Shown: positions 52,982-60,894, counted from the first letter of the stretch. The stretch is 63,414 nucleotides of DNA from Acidovorax sp. CF316 (GCF_000276605.1 NZ_AKJX01000098.1:1-63414); one strand, 5' to 3'. The notes: generated by a model from the sequence alone, not told the origin. Numbers and translations are program-made.

Positions 52982-53731
52982 CTAGTACCCTCCCCTCCTC
53001 CCCCCATACCCCGCAGACCGGCCCCCCAAGGTCGAGCCCTTCGGCTCCACCACCGCAAACCGCAGCATCATCACCCCATACCGCGTGGCGCTCTGCAGGT
53101 CGTCGCGCAGCTTGACCACCAGCCCGTCCTTGCGGTGGTACAGCCGCCATTCCTCCAGCCAATCCCCACACGTGCTGAACACCTTGAAGCGCCCGGTCTG
53201 CATGCGCGTGAGCAGGTCGCTGATGCCCGCCTCCAGGCCGTTGCTGCCGTCTTCGAACGTGGCGCGCTCGGGCAGCAGGTTCACACCCAGGGTGCGGTAC
53301 TGCCCAGCCAGTTGCTCGCCGCTGCCCTTGTCGTGCTGCAGCCCGTCGTGCGGCCAGGCCACGGGCATCCAGCGGCCGCGCGCCGCGATCAGCGGGGCCT
53401 GCATGGCCACGCTGGTCTCGCGCACGCGAAAGGTGTCGTACACGTAGACGGTGTCGGTGTCGCGGTCCCACGCCAGCCAGGCGGCTGCGGCCGGGTGGTC
53501 CCAGCCGAAGTCCAGGCCCACGATGCGCGGCCAGTGCGCGGGCAGCGCGAACGGCGGCACGACGATGGACTCCTCGGCCACCGGGAACACCTTGCCGCTG
53601 CCCAGCACGGGCACGCCGTTCATGCGCGCCTCGCGCTCGTGCACGGGGTAGCTCTCGGCCAGCTCGCGCTTGGCGGTTTCGTCGAGGTGGGGTACATCGT
53701 TCCAGCCGGCCTGGATGACTGCTTTGCTCAT
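52982..53731 (-). pseudogene. Terminase large subunit, C-terminal nuclease half (split gene)
   Basis: From ATG 53731 the 249 residues begin SKAVIQAGWNDVPHLDETAK and contain FPVAEESIVVPPFALPAHWP, IVGLDFGWDHPAAAAWLAWD (RNase H-like first acidic residue), ERATFEDGSNGLEAGISDLL and DDLQSATRYGVMMLRFAVVE (last acidic motif). This is the packaging nuclease of a phage terminase. The ATPase half lies at 54683-55435. About 957 bp of unrelated DNA separates them, so the enzyme cannot be made as one chain. Whether the ATG is used is unknown. Confidence 0.88.
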
Positions 53732-53797
53732 GGAGGATCCTGGTTGGGCAGGCTGGAGCCCGCCGGTGTATGAGCCGCTCTGCAGCACTGCGCCGAC

Positions 53798-53977
53798 CTA
53801 CTGTGCAGGGGTGTAATCCATCGGCCGCAGATGGCTTGGCAGGTACAGCGGATGGCCGGGGGTGCCGTCGGCAGTCAGTCGAAGGACCTGGAGCCGGCTT
53901 TTCTCGCCAGCAACTTGATGGCCACCCGGATCATGGGCGCTTGCGCCAGGAGGGATGGGCTGGTCGGGCATGACCAT
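53798..53977 (-). CDS. Possible small phage ORF in the terminase insert
   Basis: A 59-residue frame (MVMPDQPIPPGASAHDPGGH, ending HPLYLPSHLRPMDYTPAQ) within the insert between the terminase halves. It has plausible amino-acid composition but no clear ribosome site. Not recognised. Confidence 0.35.
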   Translation of the reverse strand: MVMPDQPIPPGASAHDPGGHQVAGEKSRLQVLRLTADGTPGHPLYLPSHLRPMDYTPAQ

Positions 53978-54003
53978 GCAATCGAGCGCTGTGGCTCTGC
54001 GCT

Positions 54004-54642
54004 TCAAGCGCCCGGCCTGTAACCATCCCTGAGCCACCCCTCGAAAATATCCGATAGCTTGGGCACCGCTTCCTCCTTGGCCTTGCCCCGGCTGATGAAG
54101 AGCGCCAGCTCCTTGCGCCCCTGCTCTTCGCGCCCCGCGAAGGCATGGCACATGGCCGCGGCCATGTGCAGTGGCAGCTGCATATGGCGCTGCTTCGACC
54201 CTTCGGCCATCTCGATCACCTGCGCAAAGACGTGGGCAGGTGTGGGGGCCGCCTGCCAGAACGCCTGTGCCTGGGCGATTGCCGCGTGCACCTTCTCGGG
54301 CATGCCCGTCAGCAGCCCATCCACGCCCCAGATGTAGGACAGGTTGTGCGCCGCACCCTGGCCATCCACAAAGGCATCGAGCAAGGCCGATTTTTCCGTG
54401 CGGTGCCATTTGGGCTTGCCACCCGCCAGGTGGGGCACGGCGTCGAAAGAGTAGCCCCAACGCGGCGACAACCCACTGCCCAGCTGCCAATACTCAAAGA
54501 TGCGGCGAATGGGCGCGGCACTGCTGTTCACCCACAGCATCGGACGCACATTGACAAAACCTTGTGGCCCCAACGCCGCGTCTACCAATGGCGCAATGTG
54601 GGCATGGCATTCGGCGATGGTGAGCAATTGGAATTCACGCAT
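54004..54642 (-). CDS. Unknown protein inserted in the terminase gene
   Basis: A 212-residue protein, the main cargo of the insert. It begins MREFQLLTIAECHAHIAPLV and has LWVNSSAAPIRRIFEYWQLG, SPRWGYSFDAVPHLAGGKPK and HMAAAMCHAFAGREEQGRKE. It is soluble, lacks homing-endonuclease, reverse-transcriptase or transposase motifs, and is in the same direction as the terminase. I do not recognise it. Confidence 0.65.
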   Translation of the reverse strand: MREFQLLTIAECHAHIAPLVDAALGPQGFVNVRPMLWVNSSAAPIRRIFEYWQLGSGLSPRWGYSFDAVPHLAGGKPKWHRTEKSALLDAFVDGQGAAHNLSYIWGVDGLLTGMPEKVHAAIAQAQAFWQAAPTPAHVFAQVIEMAEGSKQRHMQLPLHMAAAMCHAFAGREEQGRKELALFISRGKAKEEAVPKLSDIFEGWLRDGYRPGA

Positions 54643-54682
54643 GGGCGTGATCGTACTGTCTCAGCACGCCCCAGAGCAGCCA

Positions 54683-55435
54683 TCACGCCACACCTGCTGC
54701 GCCGCGCGCCCCCCCCACCACCACCCCTTTCGTCAAGAAATCCAGCACCACCTCCGTCGCCCCCTCCAGCGGCGTGAAGGTGATCGCAATCAGCCCCTGC
54801 GTGGTCGCCGTGCGCGTCAGGCACTCGTTGTAGACCGCCACGGGCGGCTCCTCGTCCAGCCACACCCAGTGGCGCGCGGTGCCCTCGAACGCCTTGCGGC
54901 CCTGGTCATACGATTTGAAGCCGATGACCGATTCGCCCCCGCTCTGGTGGCGCACGCACAGGTAGTCGAGCGCGCCGTTGGCGCCGGCGCGGGGGCGGGC
55001 CTTGGCGATGTCGTCGGCCGGCACCATGCCGGTGCCGGGCTGGCCGGGCGGGCCGTAGAGCTCGAGCTGAACGATGTCGCGCGTGGTCTCGAGCGACTTG
55101 CCTGCGGCCCAGGCCTGGATGGGGCCTGCAAAGCGCCGGCCCTCCCACCAGGCGGGGTAGCGGCCCGTGAGGTGCAGGGCCGTCTCGTACGCACCGCCGA
55201 TGGTCTTGCCCACGCGGTTGCCGGCCATGAAGCAGCGCTCGCGGTGCGTGGCGCCGGCCTTGAAGAAGGCCAGGTGCCGCGCATACAGCGCGCGGCGCAG
55301 GGGGCCCTCGTCCTGGAAGAAGCGGCGCATGCGCCAGCCCGCAAGCTTGTCGCGCAACAGGCCTTCGATGGCTTCTATCTCTTCGAGGGTGGCACCGGCC
55401 AGAACATCGGGCAGGGCGGGAAGTTCAGGCGGCAC
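54683..55435 (-). pseudogene. Terminase large subunit, N-terminal ATPase half (split gene)
   Basis: Starting at GTG 55435, overlapping the small subunit, it runs 250 residues: Walker A-like AGNRVGKT (71-78) after RERCFM, AWAAGKSLETTRDIVQLELY, and a Walker B strand RHWVWLDEEPP with the catalytic Glu, then TFTPLEGATEVVLDFLTKG. The frame stops at 54683 just where the linker to the nuclease domain would begin. The nuclease half resumes at 53731. Confidence 0.9.
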
Positions 55436-55928
55436 CGTGCGGCTTCTCCTTGGTCGATTTCACCTGCTCCAACGCAGCCAGCATGCCTTCGGCGCGCTCT
55501 GCGGGCATGTGGGCCAGGGCCTTGCGCAGCGGGTCGGGGGCATCGTCGGATTTCTTGGCGAACATGCCCAGGTGCGTGCCCAAGAGGTCCAGGGCCTTGA
55601 GCTTTTCGGGTGACTTGAACTTCTTGGCCAGCTCGAGCTGGCCGCCGGGCCCGATCTCCACCACCTCGATGGAGGCGATGGCCGCGGCGGTGGCGCCGTC
55701 GAGCTCCTGCACGCGCTTCAGGCTGCCGTCGCCGTTGAAGATCTTGCGGATGTCGAAGAAGGCGATGCTGGCCAGCTCGCGCACCACCATGGCGGGCGTC
55801 ACGCCGTCCTCTGGCATGCGGGCGCTGCCGCCATCCAGTGCCGGGGCCTTGCCCGGCACGGGGGCTTCGGCAGTTGCTGCAGCCGAGGGCACTGCCAGCA
55901 GGCGCGGCGCGGCGGGGCGGCCGCTCAT
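55425..55928 (-). CDS. Terminase small subunit, lacking the usual HTH region
   Basis: A 167-residue protein from ATG 55928. The C-terminal two thirds match the small subunit family: RELASIAFFDIRKIFNGDGS, LKRVQELDGATAAAIASIEV and KKFKSPEKLKALDLLGTHLG. The normal N-terminal helix-turn-helix for DNA binding is absent; instead there is a low-complexity Ala/Pro stretch. It overlaps both neighbours. A separate winged-helix protein at 56258-56644 might supply DNA binding. Confidence 0.82.
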   Translation of the reverse strand: MSGRPAAPRLLAVPSAAATAEAPVPGKAPALDGGSARMPEDGVTPAMVVRELASIAFFDIRKIFNGDGSLKRVQELDGATAAAIASIEVVEIGPGGQLELAKKFKSPEKLKALDLLGTHLGMFAKKSDDAPDPLRKALAHMPAERAEGMLAALEQVKSTKEKPHGAA

Positions 55929-56233
55929 GCCGCAGCCGCCCCGCGCACCAGGCGCTCCATCGCGGCAATCACGCGCAGGCGGTCTGCATCGTGCAGGCAT
56001 TCACCGCGCAGCCAATCGGCCGGGAAGAGCACGTTCACCGCGCCCAGTGCGGCGTACGGCACGTGCTCGCGCGCGGCCTTGATGAGGGCCGTGGCACTGC
56101 CCAGCGGGTGCAGGTCGCCGCGCAGGTAGACCAGGCCCGACGCGGACACGCCGGCCTGCAGGGGTGGCGCAAGGCCGCCGGGGGCCTGCAGCTCGATGAG
56201 GTGCAGGTCTTCTTCGCTGTGCTCACTGTCCAT
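55925..56233 (-). CDS. Phage hypothetical protein
   Basis: A 102-residue acidic protein beginning MDSEHSEEDLHLIELQAPGG. Its stop overlaps the terminase small subunit start (ATGA). It contains VYLRGDLHPLGSATALIKAA and NVLFPADWLRGECLHDADRL. Unknown; part of the packaging operon. Confidence 0.65.
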   Translation of the reverse strand: MDSEHSEEDLHLIELQAPGGLAPPLQAGVSASGLVYLRGDLHPLGSATALIKAAREHVPYAALGAVNVLFPADWLRGECLHDADRLRVIAAMERLVRGAAAA

Positions 56234-56257
56234 GGTCGGCCTCCTCCTTGGCAGCCA

Positions 56258-56644
56258 TCAAGCAGCCATGGCCAGCGAGCGGCGGGCGTCCATCTCCGAC
56301 ACGCACACATCGCCGCCCACGCGCCGCTGCAGGATGCTGTAGCACTGCACCAGGCGCCGCCCGCGCGCACTGGATGCCGGGCCGGTGCTGGTCTGCACGC
56401 GGCCCGCCTCGCGCAGCTTGGCCAGGCAGCTGCTGATCTCGGGGTGCGAGGTCTTGGGCAGGTCCAGCGCGGCGCCGATCTGGCCCAGCGTGAGCGGCTG
56501 CCCGGCCTGGCTGTGCAACAGCTTTTCCACGCGCGACTTGAGGCCGCCCGCGCGGATGCTGGTGATGGTGCGCGAGGGCATGGTCAGGACACTGGGCGTG
56601 CCGTGTGCGCCGGAAGAAAGGTGTAACTGCGTGTGTGCTTGCAT
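56258..56644 (-). CDS. Phage winged-helix protein
   Basis: A 128-residue protein from ATG 56644 (a shorter start near 56581 is possible). A winged-helix fold is suggested by SRVEKLLHSQAGQPLTLGQI, GAALDLPKTSHPEISSCLAK and LREAGRVQTS. It heads the packaging genes and might be a regulator or a terminase-associated DNA-binding protein. Confidence 0.65.
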   Translation of the reverse strand: MQAHTQLHLSSGAHGTPSVLTMPSRTITSIRAGGLKSRVEKLLHSQAGQPLTLGQIGAALDLPKTSHPEISSCLAKLREAGRVQTSTGPASSARGRRLVQCYSILQRRVGGDVCVSEMDARRSLAMAA

Positions 56645-56770
56645 GGCAGGCCTCAAGGGAGTTGGCAGGGGTTGCGGCAGGCGCTGAGTGCATGCGGGGC
56701 CATGGCGGCATCGCCTCGCAAACCGCGCGGGTGTTGGGTCGTGGTGCTGCGGCAGGCCGCAGGGCATCAG

Positions 56771-56795
56771 AAAAAAAGCCCAGCGGCGCAGGGCC
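56771..56795 (-). terminator. Possible intrinsic terminator ahead of the packaging genes
   Basis: On the minus strand, GCCC-N9-GGGC is followed by seven T. The stem is short (4 bp), but the T run is clear. It would end transcription coming from the lysis side before the winged-helix gene. The remainder of the gap 56645-56905 shows no gene. Confidence 0.45.
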
Positions 56796-56905
56796 TTGCG
56801 GGGCGGCACGGGGCTTGGCGCCAATACGACAGGTGCCACCAGGGCGTGGTGCCGGGCGGCTACGATCCCGCCACCCAAAACCACTGATAACAAGGGATTT
56901 CGTTC

Positions 56906-57781
56906 ATGAGGGCATCACCCAAAACCATCTGCGCCGCGATTGCGGCCGCCACCTTGTCGATGTCCGCCTCGGCGGCGATCGACATCGACCTCACCAACGC
57001 GGGCTACCAGAACGAGGCGGTCGACAGCTTCACCGTCAAGCGCCTGAAAGTGCCCGGCGCGGGCGAATGGGACGTCACCTTCAAGTGGGACCCGCAGACC
57101 CTGCACTTCGTGCCCCAGGCGGTGGCGGCCAGCACGGCAGCGCAGTTGCAGATCTCGGGCCCGACCACGGTGAACGAGGCCGGCACCATCACGCTGTCCG
57201 CCGCCGTGCGCAATGCCGACGGCACCTTGGCCCCCACCGTGGCCGTGTGGAGCGTGGTGCCCGCATCGGCCGGCACCATCACCCCGCAGGGCGTGTTCCT
57301 CGCCGCCAGCCAGACCGCCGACGTGAACGCCGTGTTCACCGCCAGCGTACTGCTGCAGGGCAAGACCATCACCAGCACCTACACGGTGAAGGTGGTCAAT
57401 GTGGCCGCTGCATCGCGCACCTGCGCGGGCGCGCTGGCCAACAACGCCAACGGCATGCTGCTGGCCGACTTCGGCGTGAACCCCGAGACGCAGAAGGTCA
57501 CCATGCTGCTCACGGCCGCATCGGGCAACCCCAGCTTCCTGCACGGCAGCCTGTTCTTCGTGCAGGGCACCACCTCCATCGACGTGTCGCCCTACACCTT
57601 TGACGCCGACACGGCGCTCTTCACCCCTTCGGGCGGCTGGTCCGGCGTTGGCACCATCGCCTCGCCCGCGCAGAAGCAGGCCGTGTTCTCGGCCTTCCCC
57701 TCCAGCATCAATCTGGCGCAGCCGTTCCAGATCCGCTATGCGGGGATTGCCGGGGCACCGGGCACGATCGCCTGCAACTGA
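56906..57781 (+). CDS. Secreted Ig-like protein, probable prophage cargo
   Basis: A 291-residue protein, the only plus-strand gene in the prophage. AAGGGA lies upstream of the ATG. A signal peptide ends SMSASA. A BIG2-like Ig module at about 75-165 (LQISGPTTVNEAGTITLSAA...TITPQGVFLAASQTADVNAV) is followed by a C-terminal domain with two cysteines. Its orientation against the late operon and its export mark it as a likely lysogenic-conversion (moron) gene. The role is unknown. Confidence 0.72.
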   Translation: MRASPKTICAAIAAATLSMSASAAIDIDLTNAGYQNEAVDSFTVKRLKVPGAGEWDVTFKWDPQTLHFVPQAVAASTAAQLQISGPTTVNEAGTITLSAAVRNADGTLAPTVAVWSVVPASAGTITPQGVFLAASQTADVNAVFTASVLLQGKTITSTYTVKVVNVAAASRTCAGALANNANGMLLADFGVNPETQKVTMLLTAASGNPSFLHGSLFFVQGTTSIDVSPYTFDADTALFTPSGGWSGVGTIASPAQKQAVFSAFPSSINLAQPFQIRYAGIAGAPGTIACN

Positions 57782-57784
57782 CAA

Positions 57785-58270
57785 CTAGGGGCGGCTGGCA
57801 GCCGCCTGCTGCGTCACAGGCCAGGCATCGCGGAAGGCCCGCGCATCAGCTGCGTGGCCGTCAGCCTGTCGCGCCAGCTCTTGATGCGCTCGGCTGCAGT
57901 CTGCGAGTAGCTCACCGGCGGCAGTGGCGTACTCAGCGACGGCTGCGGGGGCAGCGCCGGCAATGCGGCGGGCAGCGGCGGCGGCTTGCTCGCGCAGGCC
58001 GTCAGACTCAGTGCGAGCACGGGCAGCATCGCGCTGCAAAGCCGCTTCACGGGTGCGTGCTTCATTCAGGGCTCCTTGGTACTTGAGTGCAGTGGCGCGC
58101 TCCGCCGCCCAGGCGGCCTGGCTGGCGCGTGCGCGCTCGGTGGCATGGGTGGCCTGCAGGGCGGCGATCTGTTCTCCCAGGCGCCAGCCCTGCAGTTGCC
58201 AGGCAGCAGTGGCAGCCACGGCTGCGCCAAGCACCGCCACGGCCGTGTGGGTGATGAGCAAAGTGGTCAT
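57785..58270 (-). CDS. Rz-like i-spanin
   Basis: A 161-residue protein from ATG 58270, overlapping the endolysin stop (ATGA). An N-terminal membrane anchor (LITHTAVAVLGAAVAATAAW) is followed by a long coiled coil rich in Ala, Glu and Arg (ERARASQAAWAAERATALKY). This is the inner-membrane spanin architecture. A lipoprotein is encoded inside it in another frame, as in lambda Rz/Rz1. Confidence 0.82.
   Translation of the reverse strand: MTTLLITHTAVAVLGAAVAATAAWQLQGWRLGEQIAALQATHATERARASQAAWAAERATALKYQGALNEARTREAALQRDAARARTESDGLREQAAAAARRIAGAAPAAVAEYATAAGELLADCSRAHQELARQADGHAADARAFRDAWPVTQQAAASRP
57814..58065 (-). CDS. Rz1-like o-spanin lipoprotein nested in Rz
   Basis: An 83-residue protein wholly inside the Rz gene in a different frame. 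The leader (RLCSAMLPVLALSLTAC) has a lipobox, and the mature part is proline-rich (KPPPLPAALPALPPQP), both typical of Rz1. Together with Rz it would bridge the two membranes to finish lysis. Confidence 0.82.
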   Translation of the reverse strand: MKHAPVKRLCSAMLPVLALSLTACASKPPPLPAALPALPPQPSLSTPLPPVSYSQTAAERIKSWRDRLTATQLMRGPSAMPGL

Positions 58271-58869
58271 GGCCTGTGGTGCCCCTGCAGCAGGCCCTGC
58301 AGGCATGCGGTCGTCTCGGCCGCGCGCCGATTCGCCAGGCCCTGCACAAAGCGCATTTCGGGCTTGCCATCGGGCTGCGTGCGCCCGGTGCGCACGTAGC
58401 TCCACACCGGCTTGCCACTGTCCGAGAGGCCCAGCCGCCGGCAGCCCAGCGCCCATTCGCCCGCATTCCAGGCCACCATGGCCTGGCTCGCGCAGGTGTT
58501 GCCCACGCCGTTGTTCCAGGCATGGCTGGTGGCCATGTCGAACACGCTTTGCGGCGGCAGCCGCGTGAAGCACCGGGCCAGGCGCAGTTGCAGCACCTCG
58601 ATGGCGGCACCCTCCTCCTGCGCGCAGCGCGCCGGCGTCCAGCGCTGGCCCACGACCACCGGCGTGCTCGTCACATGCCGGGTGATGCCCTTGCAGACCG
58701 TGGGCAGGCCGCCCGCCAAATGGTCCGCGTAGACCAGGCCGGGGTCGCGCGCATCGGGCTCCCACTGGCCCAGGAAGGTGAGCACGCCGGCACTGGCCAG
58801 CGCGAGCGAGCCGACCAGATGGGGGAAGTAGCGCAGGCGGTCGGCACCGGCAGATGTGCTGCCGCTCAT
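58267..58869 (-). CDS. Phage endolysin (lysozyme family, SAR-type leader)
   Basis: A 200-residue protein from ATG 58869 overlapping the holin stop. Residues 17-38 (LVGSLALASAGVLTFLGQW) form a weakly hydrophobic anchor that may be a signal-arrest-release segment. The lysozyme part has PGLVYADHLAGGLPTVCKGI, like the GH24 catalytic Asp/Thr region with Glu in GQWEP, then MATSHAWNNGVGNTCASQAM. It should cleave peptidoglycan. Confidence 0.82.
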   Translation of the reverse strand: MSGSTSAGADRLRYFPHLVGSLALASAGVLTFLGQWEPDARDPGLVYADHLAGGLPTVCKGITRHVTSTPVVVGQRWTPARCAQEEGAAIEVLQLRLARCFTRLPPQSVFDMATSHAWNNGVGNTCASQAMVAWNAGEWALGCRRLGLSDSGKPVWSYVRTGRTQPDGKPEMRFVQGLANRRAAETTACLQGLLQGHHRP

Positions 58870-59144
58870 TCTTCGGCCCCCTGCTCGCCCATGTCGCTCT
58901 CTTCGCCCAGCCCCTGGCGCAGGCGCGCCATGCGCAACGCATGCTCGCGTGCCTGGCGGCGGTTGGCCTCGCGCTTGTAGTACCAGGTGACGGCCAGGCC
59001 GGCAATGGCCACGGCAGCGCCGACCAGGCCCAGGAACTCGTTGGACGTGATCCAGCCAAAGCTGGTGAGCCCGGCGCCGGTGGCAATGGCTTTGCTGCCG
59101 GTGGCGCCCAGGGCCTCGATGGTGTCGTTGGGGGTGGTTTGCAT
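58866..59144 (-). CDS. Phage holin
   Basis: A 92-residue protein from ATG 59144 with one clear membrane helix (EFLGLVGAAVAIAGLAVTWY) and a second weaker hydrophobic stretch before it, then a basic, charged tail (YKREANRRQAREHALRMARL). Size, topology and place ahead of endolysin and spanins identify it as the holin. Confidence 0.8.
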   Translation of the reverse strand: MQTTPNDTIEALGATGSKAIATGAGLTSFGWITSNEFLGLVGAAVAIAGLAVTWYYKREANRRQAREHALRMARLRQGLGEESDMGEQGAEE

Positions 59145-59194
59145 GGCGGGGTGCTCCTTGCGGGTGCAGGCGCTCGGACGGCGAGGGCGGGCGC

Positions 59195-59217
59195 AAAAAA
59201 AGCCGCTGCTGCGGCTT
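59195..59217 (-). terminator. Intrinsic terminator, late region (proximal to holin)
   Basis: On the minus strand AAGCCGC-AGCA-GCGGCTT is followed by a T run: a perfect 7-bp stem with 4-base loop and seven T. It lies 51 bp before the holin start, so lysis-gene transcription must pass it. Confidence 0.8.
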
Positions 59218-59264
59218 GGGTCGGTGGGTGGCAGTGCGGTGGGCCAGGCGGCGACATCGCCCAT

Positions 59265-59296
59265 AAAAAAATCCCGCAGGGCAGGCCATGCGGGAT
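59265..59296 (-). terminator. Intrinsic terminator, late region (distal)
   Basis: On the minus strand ATCCCGC-N12-GCGGGAT is followed by seven T. It is the first of two terminators in tandem between the Q-like gene and the holin, consistent with antitermination control. Confidence 0.8.
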
Positions 59297-59441
59297 CTAA
59301 AAAACTCAGGACGAGCATCACCCCTTGTGTCTACCGCAGTCGCTACAGGCGAAGGCCAGGCTGTGGCTGCGGGCAATCAACGAAGGGACGGTGCGCGAGA
59401 AATTCGCCATTTCTCATTTTTTGCAATCGTCGGCTGCAATT
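59297..59441 (-). promoter_or_regulatory. Probable late-promoter region with dyad
   Basis: This gap after the Q-like gene should contain the late promoter. A dyad GAGAAAT-N5-ATTTCTC is at 59397-59415 in an AT-rich stretch, possibly an operator or antiterminator loading site. A -35-like TTGCAA precedes it on the minus strand. Exact promoter not determined. Confidence 0.4.
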
Positions 59442-60014
59442 TTAACCCCGGCCGGTGGTGGCATGCAAGCGTTTTTTCATCGACTGGTTGCGGCGGCTCA
59501 CGCAATCGTCCAGCATGTTGAGCATGCGGCGGCCGTCCTGGCCCATGGGCTCACGGGCCTTGCGGCTGCCGCCGCAGGCCTTGCACACGCGCCCCAGCAT
59601 GGGCGTGCCGGGCACCAGCGCACTGCCGCGGCCCATGCAGGCGCGGCAGGTGGGGGCGAGCCAATAGCACACGCTGGTGCGTGCCAGGCAGCGCGGGTCG
59701 GCCAGGCGCTTGGCGGCGGCCCAGTGCTCCACGGCCTCGAGCACCTGCGCCAGCGAGCGCAGGCGCGAGAGCAGTTGCACGGCATCGGCCTCCGGGTGGC
59801 TGCGGCGCTGTTGCGCGGTGCTGTCCCATTCGCCGCGCAGGCGCATCAGCGCGCCGCCCAGCATGCCGGGCGACCAGCCGGCGGCAATCAGCACATCGGC
59901 ATCGCCACGGCGATCGGGGTCCACCTTCAGGTTCGAGGACGAGGTGCCCGCGCGGGTATAGGCCTCTTCCACGGTACGGTAGGGGCTGTGGGTGGGGTCG
60001 GTGGTCATCAGCAT
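59442..60014 (-). CDS. Q-like phage antitermination protein
   Basis: A 190-residue protein from ATG 60014, with AGGGA 5 nt upstream; ATG 60020 would overlap the previous stop. It has DVLIAAGWSPGMLGGALMRL and, near the C-terminus, a zinc-finger pair CRACMGRG...CKACGGSRKA, as in Q-type late antiterminators, then a basic end. Its position just before two terminators and the lysis cassette supports the call. Confidence 0.75.
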   Translation of the reverse strand: MLMTTDPTHSPYRTVEEAYTRAGTSSSNLKVDPDRRGDADVLIAAGWSPGMLGGALMRLRGEWDSTAQQRRSHPEADAVQLLSRLRSLAQVLEAVEHWAAAKRLADPRCLARTSVCYWLAPTCRACMGRGSALVPGTPMLGRVCKACGGSRKAREPMGQDGRRMLNMLDDCVSRRNQSMKKRLHATTGRG

Positions 60015-60016
60015 GG

Positions 60017-60445
60017 TCATCCCTGGTGTTGGTTGGTGGTGGTGTCGTCGGTGTGGCCGTGCAGGGCATCGGCGCTTGCGGCTTTCAGCGTGCGTGGCAC
60101 CACGCCGCAGCGCACGGCGTTGTCCTGCAGTGCCTTGAGGCGCCGGTACTCCGCCAGCACCACGGCATGGCCGGCGCCGGCGCCGGCCGCGCCGAACACG
60201 GCGGCCAGCTCGCCCTGGTAGGCATCGGTGTGGGCGCCCTCCTTCAGCGAGCGCCAGAACTGCGGCCCCTGCGCCAGCGCGCGCACCTTGCAGCCATGGC
60301 AGTGGGCTCGAAACAGCGGGCTGTGCGCGCGCGTCTGCGCGGCCTGGCACGCAGGGCATGGCTGCCCTGCCCCACCACTGCGCAGCAGCGCGCAGACCAC
60401 GGGCCGTGCGCCTGGGCGCTCGGCAATCAGCAGTGCGGCGCTCAT
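60017..60445 (-). CDS. Phage zinc-finger protein, hypothetical
   Basis: A 142-residue protein with a four-cysteine finger GQPCPACQAAQTRAHSP...HCHGCKVRALAQ, then a helical tail. It overlaps the DUF1367 gene upstream (4 bp) and touches the Q-like gene. Function unknown; possibly DNA- or RNA-binding. Confidence 0.65.
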   Translation of the reverse strand: MSAALLIAERPGARPVVCALLRSGGAGQPCPACQAAQTRAHSPLFRAHCHGCKVRALAQGPQFWRSLKEGAHTDAYQGELAAVFGAAGAGAGHAVVLAEYRRLKALQDNAVRCGVVPRTLKAASADALHGHTDDTTTNQHQG

Positions 60446-60894
60446 GCCCAGCCCTCCTCCACCATGGCGATCAGGCGCACCAGGGTGGCGCGGTCCATGG
60501 CGGGCAAGATGCGCTGCCGCACCGCATCCACCGCCGCTGTGTAAAAGCGCTCGAAGGTCTGCTGGTCCATGGCCTCGTAGCGGATCGACTGAACGATGGG
60601 CACGGTCTTCCCGTTGCGCGGGTCGATCGCATCGTCGCAATAGCCAGCCGCAAGCTTGACGGCCACCAGCGCCTTCTCGCGCGTGTCGTAGATCTCGCTG
60701 TTCTCTGCCACCACCTGCAGCAGCGCGAACAGGCGGCGGTGCTGCGGGCCATTGCGCGGGCGGCTCCATTCCATGCGCAGGCAGGTGCCAGGCTTCATGA
60801 CTTCGAGCTTGCGCGCGAAGCGGGTCCAGGCATCGTGGTCGGCCGGCGTCGTGCCGCGCAGTCCTTCGGCGGATTTGATGAGCATGGCTTTCAT
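60442..60894 (-). CDS. DUF1367 (NinB-region) phage protein
   Basis: A 150-residue protein: GTCLRMEWSRPRNGPQHRRL, FALLQVVAENSEIYDTREKA and LAAGYCDDAIDPRNGKTVPI match DUF1367, a family found next to NinB-type recombination genes in lambdoid phages. Both ends overlap the neighbouring genes by 4 bp. Confidence 0.78.
   Translation of the reverse strand: MKAMLIKSAEGLRGTTPADHDAWTRFARKLEVMKPGTCLRMEWSRPRNGPQHRRLFALLQVVAENSEIYDTREKALVAVKLAAGYCDDAIDPRNGKTVPIVQSIRYEAMDQQTFERFYTAAVDAVRQRILPAMDRATLVRLIAMVEEGWA

Noticed and set aside
53729..54685. Group II or group I intron in the terminase gene
   Set aside because: A GTGTG near the 5' edge resembles a group II start, but no domain V hairpin, reverse transcriptase or endonuclease was seen, and a group I U before the splice point is absent.
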